Origin: Tubiluchus corallicola
Lineage: Eukaryota; Priapulida; Priapulimorpha; Priapulimorphida; Tubiluchidae
Length of the DNA stretch: 64,000 bases
Reading direction: 5' to 3'
Assembly (NCBI GenBank): GCA_030141605.1
Contig: JAQGDQ010000197.1
Span: 1 to 64,000 of the forward strand
Positions within the stretch are counted from its first letter, which is position 1; every line of letters starts with the position of its first letter. Positions 1-10,757 of the stretch are shown piece after piece. The notes under the pieces were generated by a model. The model had not been told where the DNA came from. It saw only the letters and a list, made by a program, of their open reading frames with translations, and did no database searches. The position numbers and the translations under genes were made by a program.

Positions 1-928
1 CGTACTTCAGGGCCTTGTCCCTGCACCTGGCCCTAAGCGAGTAGATGTTTCCTGCTGCCGAGATGGTCGGATCGATAACGTACGTATGACCACCTTTGGT
101 CGCCAGGATGTCGGGGTGGTACCTTGTTCTGTTGATCTTGAACCAAGGTTCCCTGACGACCGTAAAGCCCTGCCCCTTCAAGGCTTCGGCGAGCACCTCG
201 CACAGTGCATTGTGCCTTCGTGATATGGCATTGTTTACTGTTATGCACTGTTGAAGTACGTGAACCTGACTCTCTGCATGTCTCCCGCACCTGCGACATC
301 TCCTGATTGCATTGGGTTGTCCTCTCGTGGTGTTAACTCTAACTGGTAGAGAGTTGGTGATCATCTTGAGAACCAAGATATAATCACCCCCGCTCAGGAG
401 TGTGCTGCTACGTAGGTAATGGGTACTCAGTGGGTCAGCAGACACGGCTGCAAAACCCTTCCCATGCACTTTACCGTTGAATGCCGATAGATGTCTGCGA
501 TCGTTATCCCTTTTTGCACGATTTATGTCTTTTGCGTTACTGTAGGCTTCGAGGCTCGCCACCCTCTTAGCCCACGCAAGCTCCCTATTCCACACTGGAG
601 CAGATGCACTCATGTTCACCAGTGGATCTGGTGAGGCCTACAATCGGCTGAGCATCTTGACTTTCATCAAAGGAACATCCTTTTCAAGACAAGAAAATCC
701 CAGCCCTCCCTTCTTCATTGGCATGTAGAAGAATGCATTTGGGACATCCGTCGCCATATGAAGTATACGTTTTAGGCTTGATCTTATAAGCCTGTCTGCT
801 CCCTTGAGGCCATTCATATGAACCTCACATATACGGAAGTGGTATGTCAGACGCGGAATCACATATTGTCTGATCATATTTCCTTTTGTTGAGGTTTGAG
901 TGGTGCCCCTTCCACTCTTATAAGCCAT
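1..928 (-). pseudogene. R2-like thumb, zinc knuckle and PD-(D/E)XK endonuclease
   Basis: This is the downstream continuation of the R2-like protein in a second frame. It holds the thumb segment (IRQYVIPRLTY), a TAG stop near 636, then a further open stretch to the window edge. Near 245-298 there is a zinc knuckle of form C-x2-C-x8-H-x4-C. Near 71-115 there is the endonuclease signature PD-x12-D (HPDILATKGG, then YVIDPTI). Knuckle plus PD-(D/E)XK nuclease at the C terminus separates this group from LINEs that carry an APE endonuclease at the N terminus. The 3' end is cut by the window. Confidence 0.85.
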
Positions 929-2313
929 GCTTTAAGGGACTTGGTGTCCATGGTGGGTCGTCCCTTAGCAGTCATAGGAATTCCCAGGTATTTGTATGCA
1001 TCACTGACTCCCAGCATTGGAATAGGAGTCTGGCTGATCTCCCATGTGGGTTCTATTAGCACTTTCATAGCCTTTCGCCGGTATGCCTTGACTAGTCTCA
1101 TGGCTTTGCATTTGTTGGCGTTTAAAACCATGCCTCGTTTCGTGAAGAAGCCATTGGCTGTCTCCAACAAAACTCCCATGCCATGTTTTGAGCCTGACAT
1201 TAGGACTAGGTCGTCGGCAAAACCAACTATAGCCACTTGGTGCTCGTCGATCCCATAGCCAAATCGAGAACCGACTTTCGAGATCAGTTCGTCGATTACC
1301 AGGTTGAAAAGCAGGGGTGATAGCGGGCATCCCTGCTTAACACCTGACGTGATGCTAATACGGCGGGTATTTGCTTCCTGTATCGATATCCGTGTAGCAG
1401 CACCCGTATACATATCCCCAATGATTTGCTGAACCTGCTCTGGAAGGCCGAACCTTCGCATTGCCCTCACGATCGAGGTGTGAGGAACCGTGTCGAACGC
1501 CTTTGCTAAGTCGAGGAATGCGATGTTTAATTCCCTATGACTTGCTCGGGCATGCAGAATCACGGTGTTTAGGAGAGTCAGGTTTTCTGAACAGCCGTCT
1601 CTTGGTTGGAAGGCTCTCTGGAGTGGGTTGAGCTTGACCGTTGCCTGGATTCTGGTGGTTAGAATCTTGGCATACCACCTGAGCAATAGGGATCCGATTG
1701 TGATAGGCCGCCAGTTACTGACGTCCTGCAAGCCCTCAGCAGACTTGGGGAGGAGGGTGGTACGGCATTCCTTCAGGCTGTTTGGGACCTTCTTTAGGAA
1801 TTGCCATACCTTGAAGACAAGGGTTATCGCACCCTTGCTTACCCTCTGGAGGGCTTGCATCGTGACCCCCCTATCCGGACCGGGCGACGAATTGGACTTC
1901 ATGGCTTTGAATGTTTTTGCCACTTCCTCTTGTGCTATGGGAGCACAGAGGCTGTCTGGATCTTCACACGGTTTGAAGTCCCCGATGGGTTCGTCGTCCG
2001 GTAGGGAAGGTTTCTCGAATCTCTGGATGTACGTTTGCTCTATGCAGTCAATGGGAGGATACTTGACTTCCAGGGGTGCATCATCGAGTACGACGTTCGC
2101 AAGCTTGCGTCTGTCTCTTTGATACAGTCTCTGGTACGTCTTATACCTTTCCCTCCTGCGTTTTTGGCGGTTAGCGGGTCGATCGGGAGCTCTCCTAACA
2201 GGACGAGGTCTGGCTGGTTGTGGACGGGCGTCCACCGGGAACCATGCCTCACTCAGTGCCTGAAATAGGTCATCTCCTGCGCAGGATGTTACCACTCGAG
2301 TTCTTACATCCAA
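874..2313 (-). pseudogene. R2-like reverse transcriptase region
   Basis: An open stretch of 479 codons carries the non-LTR RT blocks in order: SSPGPD (block 0), NWRPITI (block 1), AFLDLAKAFDTVPH (motif A), SGVKQGCPLSPLLFN (motif B), GFADDLVL (motif C with the catalytic Asp pair), LNANKCKAM (motif D) and AYKYLGIPM (motif E). It ends in APLKPQQKEI, just before the conserved thumb helix, where a one-base frame change moves the rest of the protein into another frame. No ATG is present at the upstream end, so the first codons are coding remnant rather than a true start. Confidence 0.88.
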
Positions 2314-2650
2314 ACGTGTGAAAGGTTTATACCTAGAGGAAATCCGACTACTCTATGAGTAGCCGGTGGATACCGTACCTTTACGGTATCGAAAAGGCGA
2401 GTTTTGTTGGGTCTGGAGAAATCCAGTTCCCACGGAATTGACGGATGCCGTATCTTTACGGAAGAATTTGGAATTTGGCAAGTTTGACTCGAGTCAAAAG
2501 GCAACACACAGGTGAACAGATCTGACGCCTGTGAAATCTGACAAAATAAAATAAAATAAAATAAAATATATAGACCCCGGGTTGCCACAATGGCAACAAG
2601 AAACCTTGTGCTACGTTTCATGATCACAGTGTGGCCACCAATTTTGTTCA
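2314..2650 (-). other. Possible 5' leader of the R2-like element
   Basis: This stretch lies just upstream of the RT frame. It contains a 9-bp-arm hairpin at 2369-2390 (GATACCGTA with loop CCTT), a related copy of the same core near 2444-2461, a small hairpin at 2583-2599 (GTTGCC arms) and an AAAAT run at 2543-2568. A 115-codon frame here matches nothing I recognise. Whether it belongs to the element or to the flank is undecided. Confidence 0.35.
2543..2568 (+). repeat. (AAAAT)n microsatellite
   Basis: About five tandem AAAAT units. Such a run can be the 3' tail of a plus-strand retroelement or a slippage product at the insertion border of the R2-like copy. Confidence 0.8.
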
Positions 2651-3249
2651 CTTTTTATATTAATAAAGTAAACAAGGAAGAGTGGAGAGGTTCATAAGTT
2701 ATTTATGCTTAACCTCTATCCTTCGACGGTAACGGCAATATATCATTTTTTATTTTGTCTCGCTTCACAGACAAGTGATCAGTTTCATTACCGTTTGGAC
2801 AAATAATTGTTTTCCAGTAAGTAAACGGGCTAGCGAGCTATGTAGCCTACATAGTTTCTCTGTTTAAAGCATTAGATACTTAGTATAACACTATGCTGAT
2901 ATTAATGGAGCTAATAATAATGATTATTGTAAAAAATACATTTGTAAATTGTCAAGGACTATTCATCATTATTAATAATAATTAATATTAATAATAGTTG
3001 CTTTTTTTCTAAACGAATTTAGTTTTGTTTTATTATGTCATAATTCGCCAGAAATCGCCAGTGCCCCATGTACGACACTGCTTTTCCACTAATTTAGCAC
3101 AAGCGCTTTAGCAGAAGTGTCCTACTTCGGTTAATGGCGTACTCCGCGCCTTATTATTTTTGATTTCCGATGCAGGTGAAAAAATAACTGAGGAAAATAT
3201 AATTTCCCAAGAAATAATTAAGAAGTGAGGATCGCTTTTTCAGTTAAAA
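2651..3249. other. Intergenic spacer
   Basis: AT-rich spacer between two retrotransposon remnants. It has an ATTAAT-rich run near 2965-2995. No gene or recognisable element was seen. Confidence 0.5.
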
Positions 3250-3276
3250 ACGCATGCTCAGATACTAAGTAAAGAG

Positions 3277-4269
3277 ATGGATAATAAGGACATGCCATTG
3301 AAAGATGTCGAACTTATGTACATGATCAGCGATGAAGAATTAGACAGAGCACTTATAAGTATAAAAAGTGGTAAAGCATATGGAGATGATGATGTAGCTG
3401 GAGAGTTATTAATTGGTCTTAAAAGTAAAGCAAAAGAAATGTTAAAAAAAGAGCTCAACTCTGTCATTTTGACAAGAAGTATACCAGTATCATGGAAAAC
3501 AGGAACAATTTCTCTCATTCATAAAAAGGAAGAAAAAGAAAAGATCGAAAATTATAGGCCTATAGCTATGATTTCAGTGGTCGGGAAATTGTTATCATAT
3601 ATTTTAAAAACTAGAGCAGTAAAGGAACTAGAATTAAGAAATGTGGTTGCCGAAGAACAGAATGGATTTAGGATTGGCAGAAGTTTGGAGGATAACCTAT
3701 GCATATTGACTCTTTTGAGAGAAATAGCTTCTGTACAGGAACGAAGCCTTTGGGTGGTGATGTTGGACCTAGAAAAAGCCTATGATCGTGTCGACCAACA
3801 AAAATTGTGGCAAGTATTGACACATTTAGGTGCAGAGCAATCCTTTCTCGAATTTTAGAAATCATGGTACCATGGTTTTAATGTTAGATTTGTTTGGAGA
3901 AGTATCAAAACAGATAACGTAACAGTAACGTCAGGTATAAAACAGGGTGATCCTTTGTCCTCTGTATTTTTCTCATTGTATATTAATAAAATGTTAAAAG
4001 AAATAAGTAGATCAAAAAGAGGATACAAATTAGATGAAAATATAATAGTGAGCATATTAGCTTTTGCCGATGACACCGCGTTAATTACAGAATTTGAAGC
4101 GGATATGGTAGTGTTATTGAAGATTGCGGATGATCTTGGAAAAGAGTTTGGCATGAAATTTAGTGCGACCAAGTGTGCATCAATACTTCTTAGTGGAGCT
4201 AATGCTAATGCAGTCTTTAAGATAGGTGACATACCTATACATGCAACAGAAAGAGAAAAATACCTATAA
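3277..4269 (+). pseudogene. LINE reverse transcriptase, upstream part
   Basis: RT blocks are clear: NYRPIAMISVVGKLL, EEQNGFRIGRSLEDNL, MLDLEKAYDRVD (motif A), SGIKQGDPLSSVFFSLYI (motif B), LAFADDTALI (motif C) and FSATKCASILLS (motif D), ending at EREKYL where a frameshift follows. The TAG at 3856 is the only stop inside; the frame is the same before and after it. The ATG at 3277 is probably not a real start, because homology appears to begin a few codons upstream. Confidence 0.85.
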
Positions 4270-4274
4270 TAAGG

Positions 4275-5263
4275 GTAATTATAAGAGCCATAGAAGATGA
4301 ACATAGCTGGAAAGAAAGAATACCAGATATCAGAAGAACCATAGGTGCCATAAAATTTGCGGCAATGCAATCAGAAGCAAGATTAGAAATAGGAAGAACA
4401 GGCTGGAAAGCAACTGTAGTCCCTAAAATAATGTTTGCTTGTGTGGGCAGAATATACAGCCAAAAGGAAGTTGATTGGTATAACAGCATTCAAGAAGAAT
4501 TTGTAAGATGGCTCTGGAAAGCAAAAGGATGCAGTGGTGCTGCTATTAGAGGTGAGGCGGGTTTTTCATCCTTTGAAGAACGGGAAGCAAAGGTGCCACT
4601 AAAATTTTTTAAAAGAATTATATTTATGAGTGATAATCGGTTACTGAAAAAAGTAGTAATATGGGTAGTGACACACAGAATTTGATCGAAATGGCTGCAA
4701 AGAATCAGACATTTGGGGGACAAATTTGGGCTTCCGGTATTTGGCAATATTATGGCATTAGGGGAATTAAATGAGGTAGGTTTGAATAAAATTTATGATA
4801 AACATTTGGGTGAAAAAGCATGGGATGTGCATATAGAGAAAATTATAGCTGAAACAGGATTAAAAATGTGGAATGAAAAATTAAGTAAATGTTCGACAGT
4901 AGAAAGGTATAGAGATTGCAAAAGTTCTATATCATTTGAACACTGGATGAATGATACATGGGGTGCAGAATTGCTTGTCAAAGCTAGGGTTGGCGCATTA
5001 GAAGTATTGGGAAATCCCTTGTATGCTTAGAAAGTAGGTTACTGCATAGAAAAAAGACTTTGTAAATGTGGTAAAGATATTGAAACTGCAGAACATATAA
5101 TATTAAGTTGTGAATTTTACACAGAGATGAGAAACAAGGTCCCTTGGCAAGGAGTAACTGATGAAGAGTGCTTGAGATGGTTGTTATTTGGAGAGGGAAA
5201 AATTTATGCAGTCTGCCTACTGAAGGACATAATGGTTAAAAGAAGAAGCATAGTGAATCATTA
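4275..5263 (+). pseudogene. LINE ORF2 C-terminal part with CCHC-like knuckle
   Basis: This continues the LINE protein after the frameshift: the thumb/connection region, stops at 4683 and 5028 in an otherwise constant frame, then a knuckle of form C-x-C-x8-H-x4-C (LCKCGKDIETAEHIILSC) and a final TAG at 5261-5263. Such C-terminal knuckles are common in LINE ORF2 proteins. Confidence 0.75.
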
Positions 5264-5642
5264 GAGCAAGCATATGTGTGCGCCTTAGCATTTTCGAGTA
5301 GTAATCATATTATTTTAAAAAGCCTAGTAGTACAATATACATTGCTACTCGCCCTGATATAAAAGGGATTTAGGCACCGGATGGATGAAAAGACATCGGA
5401 AACAAAAAAATCCATCTTTCACCTTTAAAATTACAGCGTCCCATCTCTGTTTGAAAACAATTTTACATTGTGCTAAACACTCGCCGTCAAGTATACTTTC
5501 ATCCATTGGGAAAAACAGTTTCCCTTAATTTTTACTTCCAATGTATACTTCAGGCAAAATTTTTACTTCAATTGTCCTTCCCGGCATTCGCATTTCCGCT
5601 TACGGCAAATCTTTGAATTAAAGTTTGCTTAGTTCGTTATCA
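5264..5642. other. Spacer between LINE and gypsy element
   Basis: Probably holds the LINE 3' untranslated tail up to the A-rich run near 5400, then unassigned AT-rich DNA. No coding signal seen. Confidence 0.4.
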
Positions 5643-6406
5643 TGTCAGGTCTTATTTATTGCTCAGTAAAACCGGACTGAATATTGGTGTCAAAATGACG
5701 TGGGATGTCTTAGATAGAGGTAGCACGTTCTTTGACGTACAGTTTTACTTTCTGCCATTTGATCGACATTATTACAGGATGGTTGAGTTTGATAACTTAC
5801 TTTTACTAATCAACTTCCCTAATCACTAATCAATCACCTCTCAGACAAATTAATCATAATAATAATATTGCTACATTGCATCATTACTGTTTTATGCACT
5901 GTGTTTTTCTTTCTGTAAAAACGTGATAAATAAAAATACTTATACTTATGGCTGTCATGACAACATCCACTTATTTCTAACTGAATCAACAGTTCCTAAC
6001 CAGATGACCATGGCACAAGGGCAGCCTTTTTTAGTTGGCCATGGAACCAAATAAAAAATCCTTGTTTTCATAGGAAGGACGTCTCTGATTAGATAATTTG
6101 GAAAGAGAAGCCAAAATAGCCAATCTGGGACGAGGGTTAGGAAATAAAGTTAATGCTTGATGCATACTAATAAGAAATGCAGACGTGTCAGGGTCACGGG
6201 TCACAGAAACATCAAACAAACGTTTAACGGCATAATTAAACCTGTTTATTAACCCTAACATTAAAATTGGAATCAAAAGAGCTGAAACTACTATCCTAAA
6301 ACGTGGTCCCGACATTAGACAAAGACATTTCCAATTAGTGGCGCACCAAGCTTTCAATGCGCAATGACAAGCACACATTTGCTTAATAACAGGGCTGGCC
6401 CTGACA
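5643..6406 (-). repeat. 3' LTR of the gypsy element
   Basis: About 760 bp from TGTCAGG (5643) to CCTGACA (6401-6406), with AATAAA on the minus strand near 5652-5660 as a possible polyadenylation signal. Its last 60 plus-strand bases (6347-6406) are identical to 10698-10757. The outer boundary is inferred from the inverted repeat only. Confidence 0.65.
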
Positions 6407-6659
6407 TTCGGCCATGCTCCAGTCATGTGACCTCACATGATGTACAGTTCAGTTCAGGAATCACTAGGCTAACATCAATGTTAACATAATTTAGCATAGC
6501 ATAACTAACATTCAAACTGGCAGAATGCAATACAAACAGCGAACAAACTTTCAAAATTGAAATCTAAGAACAACTAGAATCAGAAGTGTGCAATACAAGT
6601 TATATGTACCAAAATCAAACAAAAATTTTCAAAAGTCATGAATGAAACAAGCCATTCTG
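6407..6659 (-). other. Gypsy untranslated segment before the 3' LTR
   Basis: About 250 bp between the end of pol and the 3' LTR. No clear polypurine tract is next to the LTR. A near-palindrome CATGTGAGGTCACATG (minus strand) lies close to it. Confidence 0.5.
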
Positions 6660-7238
6660 TCAAACTAAAGCTAAAGAATAATCTGTGAGTCTTTTTGGCA
6701 ACCTCCGACTTCTACGAGGCCTTAAATTAAAAACATGTCCATCAAAATCATCATCTGGACTTTCAGCACTGCAGCTACTGACATCAGAATTAATACATTC
6801 ATTATCATGGTCATCACTACTAAAATTAGCATTATTAGCATCTTCTATCATATTCACATCATCTTCAGACTGATTTGGGTCATAACAGGGATATCCATGC
6901 AAAAGAGCATAAGTGTCATCATCATCATAATCAGAATCATAACTATCACAATTAATACAAGATTTGGATTTACCGGTTTCACGGATATTAAGATTTAACT
7001 TCTTCAAGTTACCACCATGCACCCACAAAGAATTATGAGCACGAGGTAGTTGTATACAGTAATCAGGAGGTTTCCATTTTATCACCTTATAGGGGCCCAA
7101 ATAATGCTCCACAAGTTTCCTATTTGGTCCAGATCTACCTCTAAAATTTATCATTGCAACATTGTCACCCTCTTTAGTGCAACCTAGAGGTGTTACACTA
7201 GTCACTGAAGCATTTTGGTACTTTTCAATATTTGACAT
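6660..7238 (-). pseudogene. Gypsy integrase C terminus with GPY/F module and acidic tail
   Basis: This continues the polyprotein in another frame. LVEHYLGPYKVIKW is the GPY/F module of gypsy integrases. A tail of about 100 residues follows, very rich in Asp/Ser/Asn (for example SDYDDDDTYA), and ends in a basic patch (RPRRSRRLPKRL). The acidic tail is not a domain I can name. Confidence 0.78.
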
Positions 7239-9100
7239 AACATTTTATATACTCTGACAAATTCATAAGCTAAAGTGTTTGCATATTCTGAATAATCAGG
7301 GACTTCAAGAAGGTCTTCACAATTTAACTCACTAACAAGAGGATGCCTAGCCTCCTTTCCAAACACAAGTTTATATGGAGTCACTTGAGTAGTGCTATGG
7401 ACACTAGTACTATAGGCAAAGGCAATCATTTGTAAATACTTGTCCCAATCACGACAGTTACTTTTCACATACTGCGTTAATGCTTCACAAAGAGTCAAAT
7501 TAAACTGTTCACATTGCCGATTGCAACAAGCATGGTACACTGAAGTCCTCAATTTTTGTATACCTAACTTATCATTGATTTGCTTCACCAAATCAGATTG
7601 AAAATTTGCACCTTGATCAGTCAACAAAGTTTTAGGCACTCCATAATGACATATAAAATCAACAATACATTTAGCAAGAGATTCAGCACTCTGATTACGA
7701 ATAGGATACAATTCTACAAATTTAGAGAACAAGTCAGTAACAACTAAAACATACTTATAGCCACTACTACTTAAAGGCAAAGTCAAGATATCAGCAGATA
7801 TCTGTTCAAACTTATCACCTAGTACTTTAATAGTTCCGCGAGCTTCACGTTGTGGTCTGGCTTCACGCTCCACTAAAGCACATCCATGACAATTTCTGAT
7901 GAACGTACAAACACTATTGGTTAAACCATACCAATAATACAATGGCGTAATTTGGCCTATCGTTTTTCTTACACCAAAGTGAGCAGATAATACATGATCA
8001 TGAGCAAGAGAAATAACACGATCTCTAAGCACTGGTGGCACAAGTTTCTGTGGCGAAGCATACCCACTTGATTGTCTTATAATTTCACCATTCACTAAAG
8101 ACAACTTATCTTTTTCACGAAGATAATATCTCAGTTCATCTGAGTCAGGCTGGTCAGACATGTGCTTCACACCTTGCACCTCATCACGAAGCGAGGCGAA
8201 CACAAGATAATTAGTCACAGCTTCCGCAATTGACTGGCACTCAGTCACATCTTTAGTCGTACACACGCGACTCAGTGCGTCTGCATGAGGAATCATTTTT
8301 CCAGGTTTATGGCGTACCTCAAAGTCATATTGATTCAGCCATAGTAACCACCTAGCAAGTCGGTCAGGAAGGTCTTTCTGGCGCTTCAACCACGAAAGAG
8401 CCTGATGATCTGTCACAGCAATGAAAGGTTTCCCAAGCAAATAATGATGAAATTTATCTATTCCATTTTTCAAAGCAAGGAGCTCAAGCTCCGTAGTTGA
8501 ATACTTCTGCTGGCACGGAGAATATTTTCCAGAAGCATAAGAGATAACATACTCTTCTTTACCAGATCCTTGGGACAAAACAGCTCCCCATCCTGTTTTG
8601 CAGGCATCAGTCGTCAAGATGAACATTCTGTCGGGATTAGGATGTCCAAGAATAGGCTCACTCATCAATCTTCTCTTTAATTCATCGAAGGCATGTTGGC
8701 ATTCAATACTCCACAAGAATGGCGCATCTTTGCGAGTCAGATCAGTAAGCGGCTTTGCAATCACAGCAAAGTCCTTCACAAAATGACGAAAATAAGAGCA
8801 AAATCCATGAAATTGACGTACTTTATGAACATTTACAGGGACTGGCCAGTTTTTAATAGCAAGCACTTTGTCTTCAGTAGGTTGGATACCCTTTCTACTG
8901 ACATGATGACCAAGGAAATCCACTTCTTCACATGCAAATTTACACTTGTCCATACCAAGTTTCAAATTATACTGTTGAAATCTCTGTAATACAGCACGTA
9001 AATCATCAACATGTTGGTCAAAAGTTGGGCTTACAATTAAGCAATCATCAATATAGATCAAAGCAGTTGTACCTAGCCCTTGCAAGATGCGGTACATCAT
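7202..9100 (-). pseudogene. Gypsy RT C-terminal part, RNase H and integrase
   Basis: A 632-codon open frame starts just before the RT active site YIDDC (near 9050). It continues through RNase H (FILTTDACKTGWGAVLSQG, near 8600) and the integrase zinc module (H, H, then C-x2-C in RNCHGC, near 7880-8000). The integrase core keeps all three acidic residues in VVTDLFSKF, LLTDQGANF and CEQFN. It ends by a frameshift near 7210-7238, just before the GPY/F module. Confidence 0.88.
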
Positions 9101-9279
9101 ACGTTGAAAGATGATATATTAGGCATATATTAAATTCCAGGCATATTAGATAGACCAAACGGACAGACATTAAATTCATAAAGCCCATCTTCAACTACAA
9201 ATGCAGATTTTTCTCTTGAAGATTTTTCCAAGGGCAACTGGAAATATCCAGACTTTTGGTCAATTAACGTAACAATCAA
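9101..9279 (-). pseudogene. RT segment broken by two small insertions
   Basis: The fingers/palm part of RT is still legible in short pieces (DQKSGYFQLPLEK, GLYEFNVCPFGLSN) in a frame different from the upstream one. Two extra stretches of roughly 25 bases, one near 9265-9290 and one near 9110-9135, each partly repeat adjacent bases and shift the frame. They look like slippage or fill-in duplications. Confidence 0.7.
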
Positions 9280-10692
9280 TTAATTAACAATCAATGTAAA
9301 CCAGCCAGCATTGCCAGCACTACACTTTGCAAGCAATTCATCCATCCGGGGTAAAGGATGACTGTCCTTCTTCATTACATTATTCAACTTAATGTAATTC
9401 ACGCAAAATCTATATTCATTATTCTTTTTACGAACAAGAATAATTGGACTTGCCCACGGTGACTGTGATTCAGAAATTATGCCGCTTTCAAGCATGGTGT
9501 CAATCTGATTTTGCACTTCAGCACTAAGGTGCACAGGACATCTGTAAGGCTTCTGTTTTATAGGCGGTCCAGCCGTTTCTATCACATGTTCACACTGAGA
9601 CACATGCCCCAATTCACCATGGACAGAGAACACATCAGAAAATTCATTGAACAACAACTTTTCCATCACGGCACGTTTGGAATCATCAAGGTGATCAAGA
9701 TTTATACCAGATTTCAATTTCTGGTGATGCTTTGAGTCATTCATACTTGCAAGCTTTGCACATGGTGCATCTAGCACATCAACAATTTCTACAGTTTCCA
9801 ATGATCCTAAACAAGCTCCATCTTTTACTTTGACAGGATCATCTTTCACATTGCACATTCGAACAGGCATAACATCTGCACTTGCCATACATCCTCGAGC
9901 AATGAAAAGACCACTGTCCCTCCATGAATTTTCAGGGTTCAACATATATGCTTCATCACTAGACATAGTATGCCTTGTCACAAATGGCTGAGTCACAGAA
10001 GCCGGAATCACAGCTTCACTATGAGGTTCAACAAAAACTGTTTCTCGGCAAAAAACTGTTGGCGAGTCCATGGCAACCACTTTTGAAAACATTTTCACTA
10101 AACCAGTAGCATGGTTCACCTCGCATTTAGATTTTTGTAGAAAGTCTCTACCCAAAATTACAGAGTCAGTGATACTGCCTATCATGCAGTTCAAGGTCAA
10201 AGATTGATCAATACTTGGCAAATGAAAATCAATTACAACATCACCATAGTCATGTAATTTCAAACTTCTATGTGCAGTAGCTAAATGTGAGTCACTCACC
10301 GTAGCTTTGACATTATCACATATGAGATCAGCTTTCTTCGCCATGTCAACGCTAATTACGGTACATTCACTACCAGAATCAATAATTGCTGGACATTTAA
10401 CACCATTGACCAACAACTCAACAACCAAACAACCCACACCAAGACGTCGATTTATAGTACCTGATGTTTTCACACCTGAGCGCGTTGATTGATTGTCACA
10501 ACTCTTATTGCAGTTTTTAGTAATATGGCCAAGGAAATGACACTTGTGGCACTGTATCTTACAGTTCTCGGCAGTGTGCCCGACAAGGGTACATGAAGAA
10601 CATCGCTTTGCAAACTTGGATCGACCACCATGAGCATTAGGCTTGGCACGAACACTAACCTCACCTTTCACTGTGGCACAGTCTCTCGCCAA
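9280..10692 (-). pseudogene. Gypsy gag (nucleocapsid)-protease-RT N-terminal part
   Basis: The frame opens with two CCHC knuckles, CSSCTLVGHTAENC and CHKCHFLGHITKNC (both C-x2-C-x4-H-x4-C), then a retropepsin with the active-site triplet in IIDSGSECTVIS, then the start of RT (ASPIILVRKKNNEYRFCVNY and KKDSHPLPRMDELL). It ends at a stop beside a small insertion. No ATG is present; the frame runs into the LTR remnant, showing loss of the upstream gag. Confidence 0.87.
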
Positions 10693-10697
10693 GGATA

Positions 10698-10757
10698 CAA
10701 GCTTTCAATGCGCAATGACAAGCACACATTTGCTTAATAACAGGGCTGGCCCTGACA
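10698..10757 (-). repeat. 5' LTR remnant (60 bp)
   Basis: Sixty bases identical to 6347-6406, ending in CCTGACA. The identity stops abruptly at 10698, where coding sequence for the nucleocapsid region begins. The rest of the 5' LTR, the primer-binding site and most of gag are therefore deleted. Confidence 0.85.

Larger units (their letters stand above)
1..2350 (-). mobile_element. R2-clade non-LTR retrotransposon, 5'-truncated and decayed
   Basis: On the minus strand one reading path, interrupted by a frameshift near 855-865 and a TAG near 636, encodes a reverse transcriptase followed by a zinc knuckle and a restriction-like endonuclease, the domain order of the R2/NeSL/Hero group. The N-terminal zinc-finger/Myb DNA-binding part typical of R2 is absent, because a stop precedes the coding frame near 2351. 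The 3' end lies beyond the window start. The region is clearly more GC-rich than the host sequence. The visible 5' flank is not ribosomal DNA. Membership in the R2 group is a confident inference from domain order; the exact clade is not resolved. Confidence 0.88.
3250..5263 (+). mobile_element. Non-LTR retrotransposon (LINE), 5'-truncated, point-decayed
   Basis: A near-continuous ORF2-type reading path covers RT through the C-terminal zinc knuckle. It is interrupted by in-frame stops at 3856, 4683 and 5028 and one frameshift near 4270. No endonuclease domain is left at the 5' side. The base composition is AT-rich like the host, unlike the GC-rich LINE at 55.9-56.9 kb, which suggests an older copy or an AT-adapted family. 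An A-rich stretch near 5400 could be the 3' end. The clade is not resolved. Confidence 0.85.
5643..10757 (-). mobile_element. Ty3/gypsy LTR retrotransposon, defective
   Basis: On the minus strand the order is LTR remnant, nucleocapsid knuckles, protease, reverse transcriptase, RNase H, integrase, acidic C-terminal tail, complete-looking 3' LTR. This pol order (RT before integrase) is Ty3/gypsy. The outer LTR end is read from a terminal inverted repeat, TGTCAGG at 5643 and CCTGACA ending at 6406 and again at 10757. An alternative outer end at 5701 would give a 4-bp GACG match with 10758-10761. Matrix/capsid coding is missing, and pol carries at least three frame breaks, so the copy cannot be autonomous. 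Confidence 0.9.

Noticed and set aside
5697-5700. GACG as target-site duplication of the gypsy element with the LTR ending at 5701
   Set aside because: A 4-bp match is weak, whereas the 7-bp terminal inverted repeat and AATAAA favour an end at 5643; kept only as an alternative.
6031-6426. 131-codon open frame on the minus strand
   Set aside because: It lies almost wholly inside the gypsy 3' LTR and shows no recognisable domain; treated as chance.
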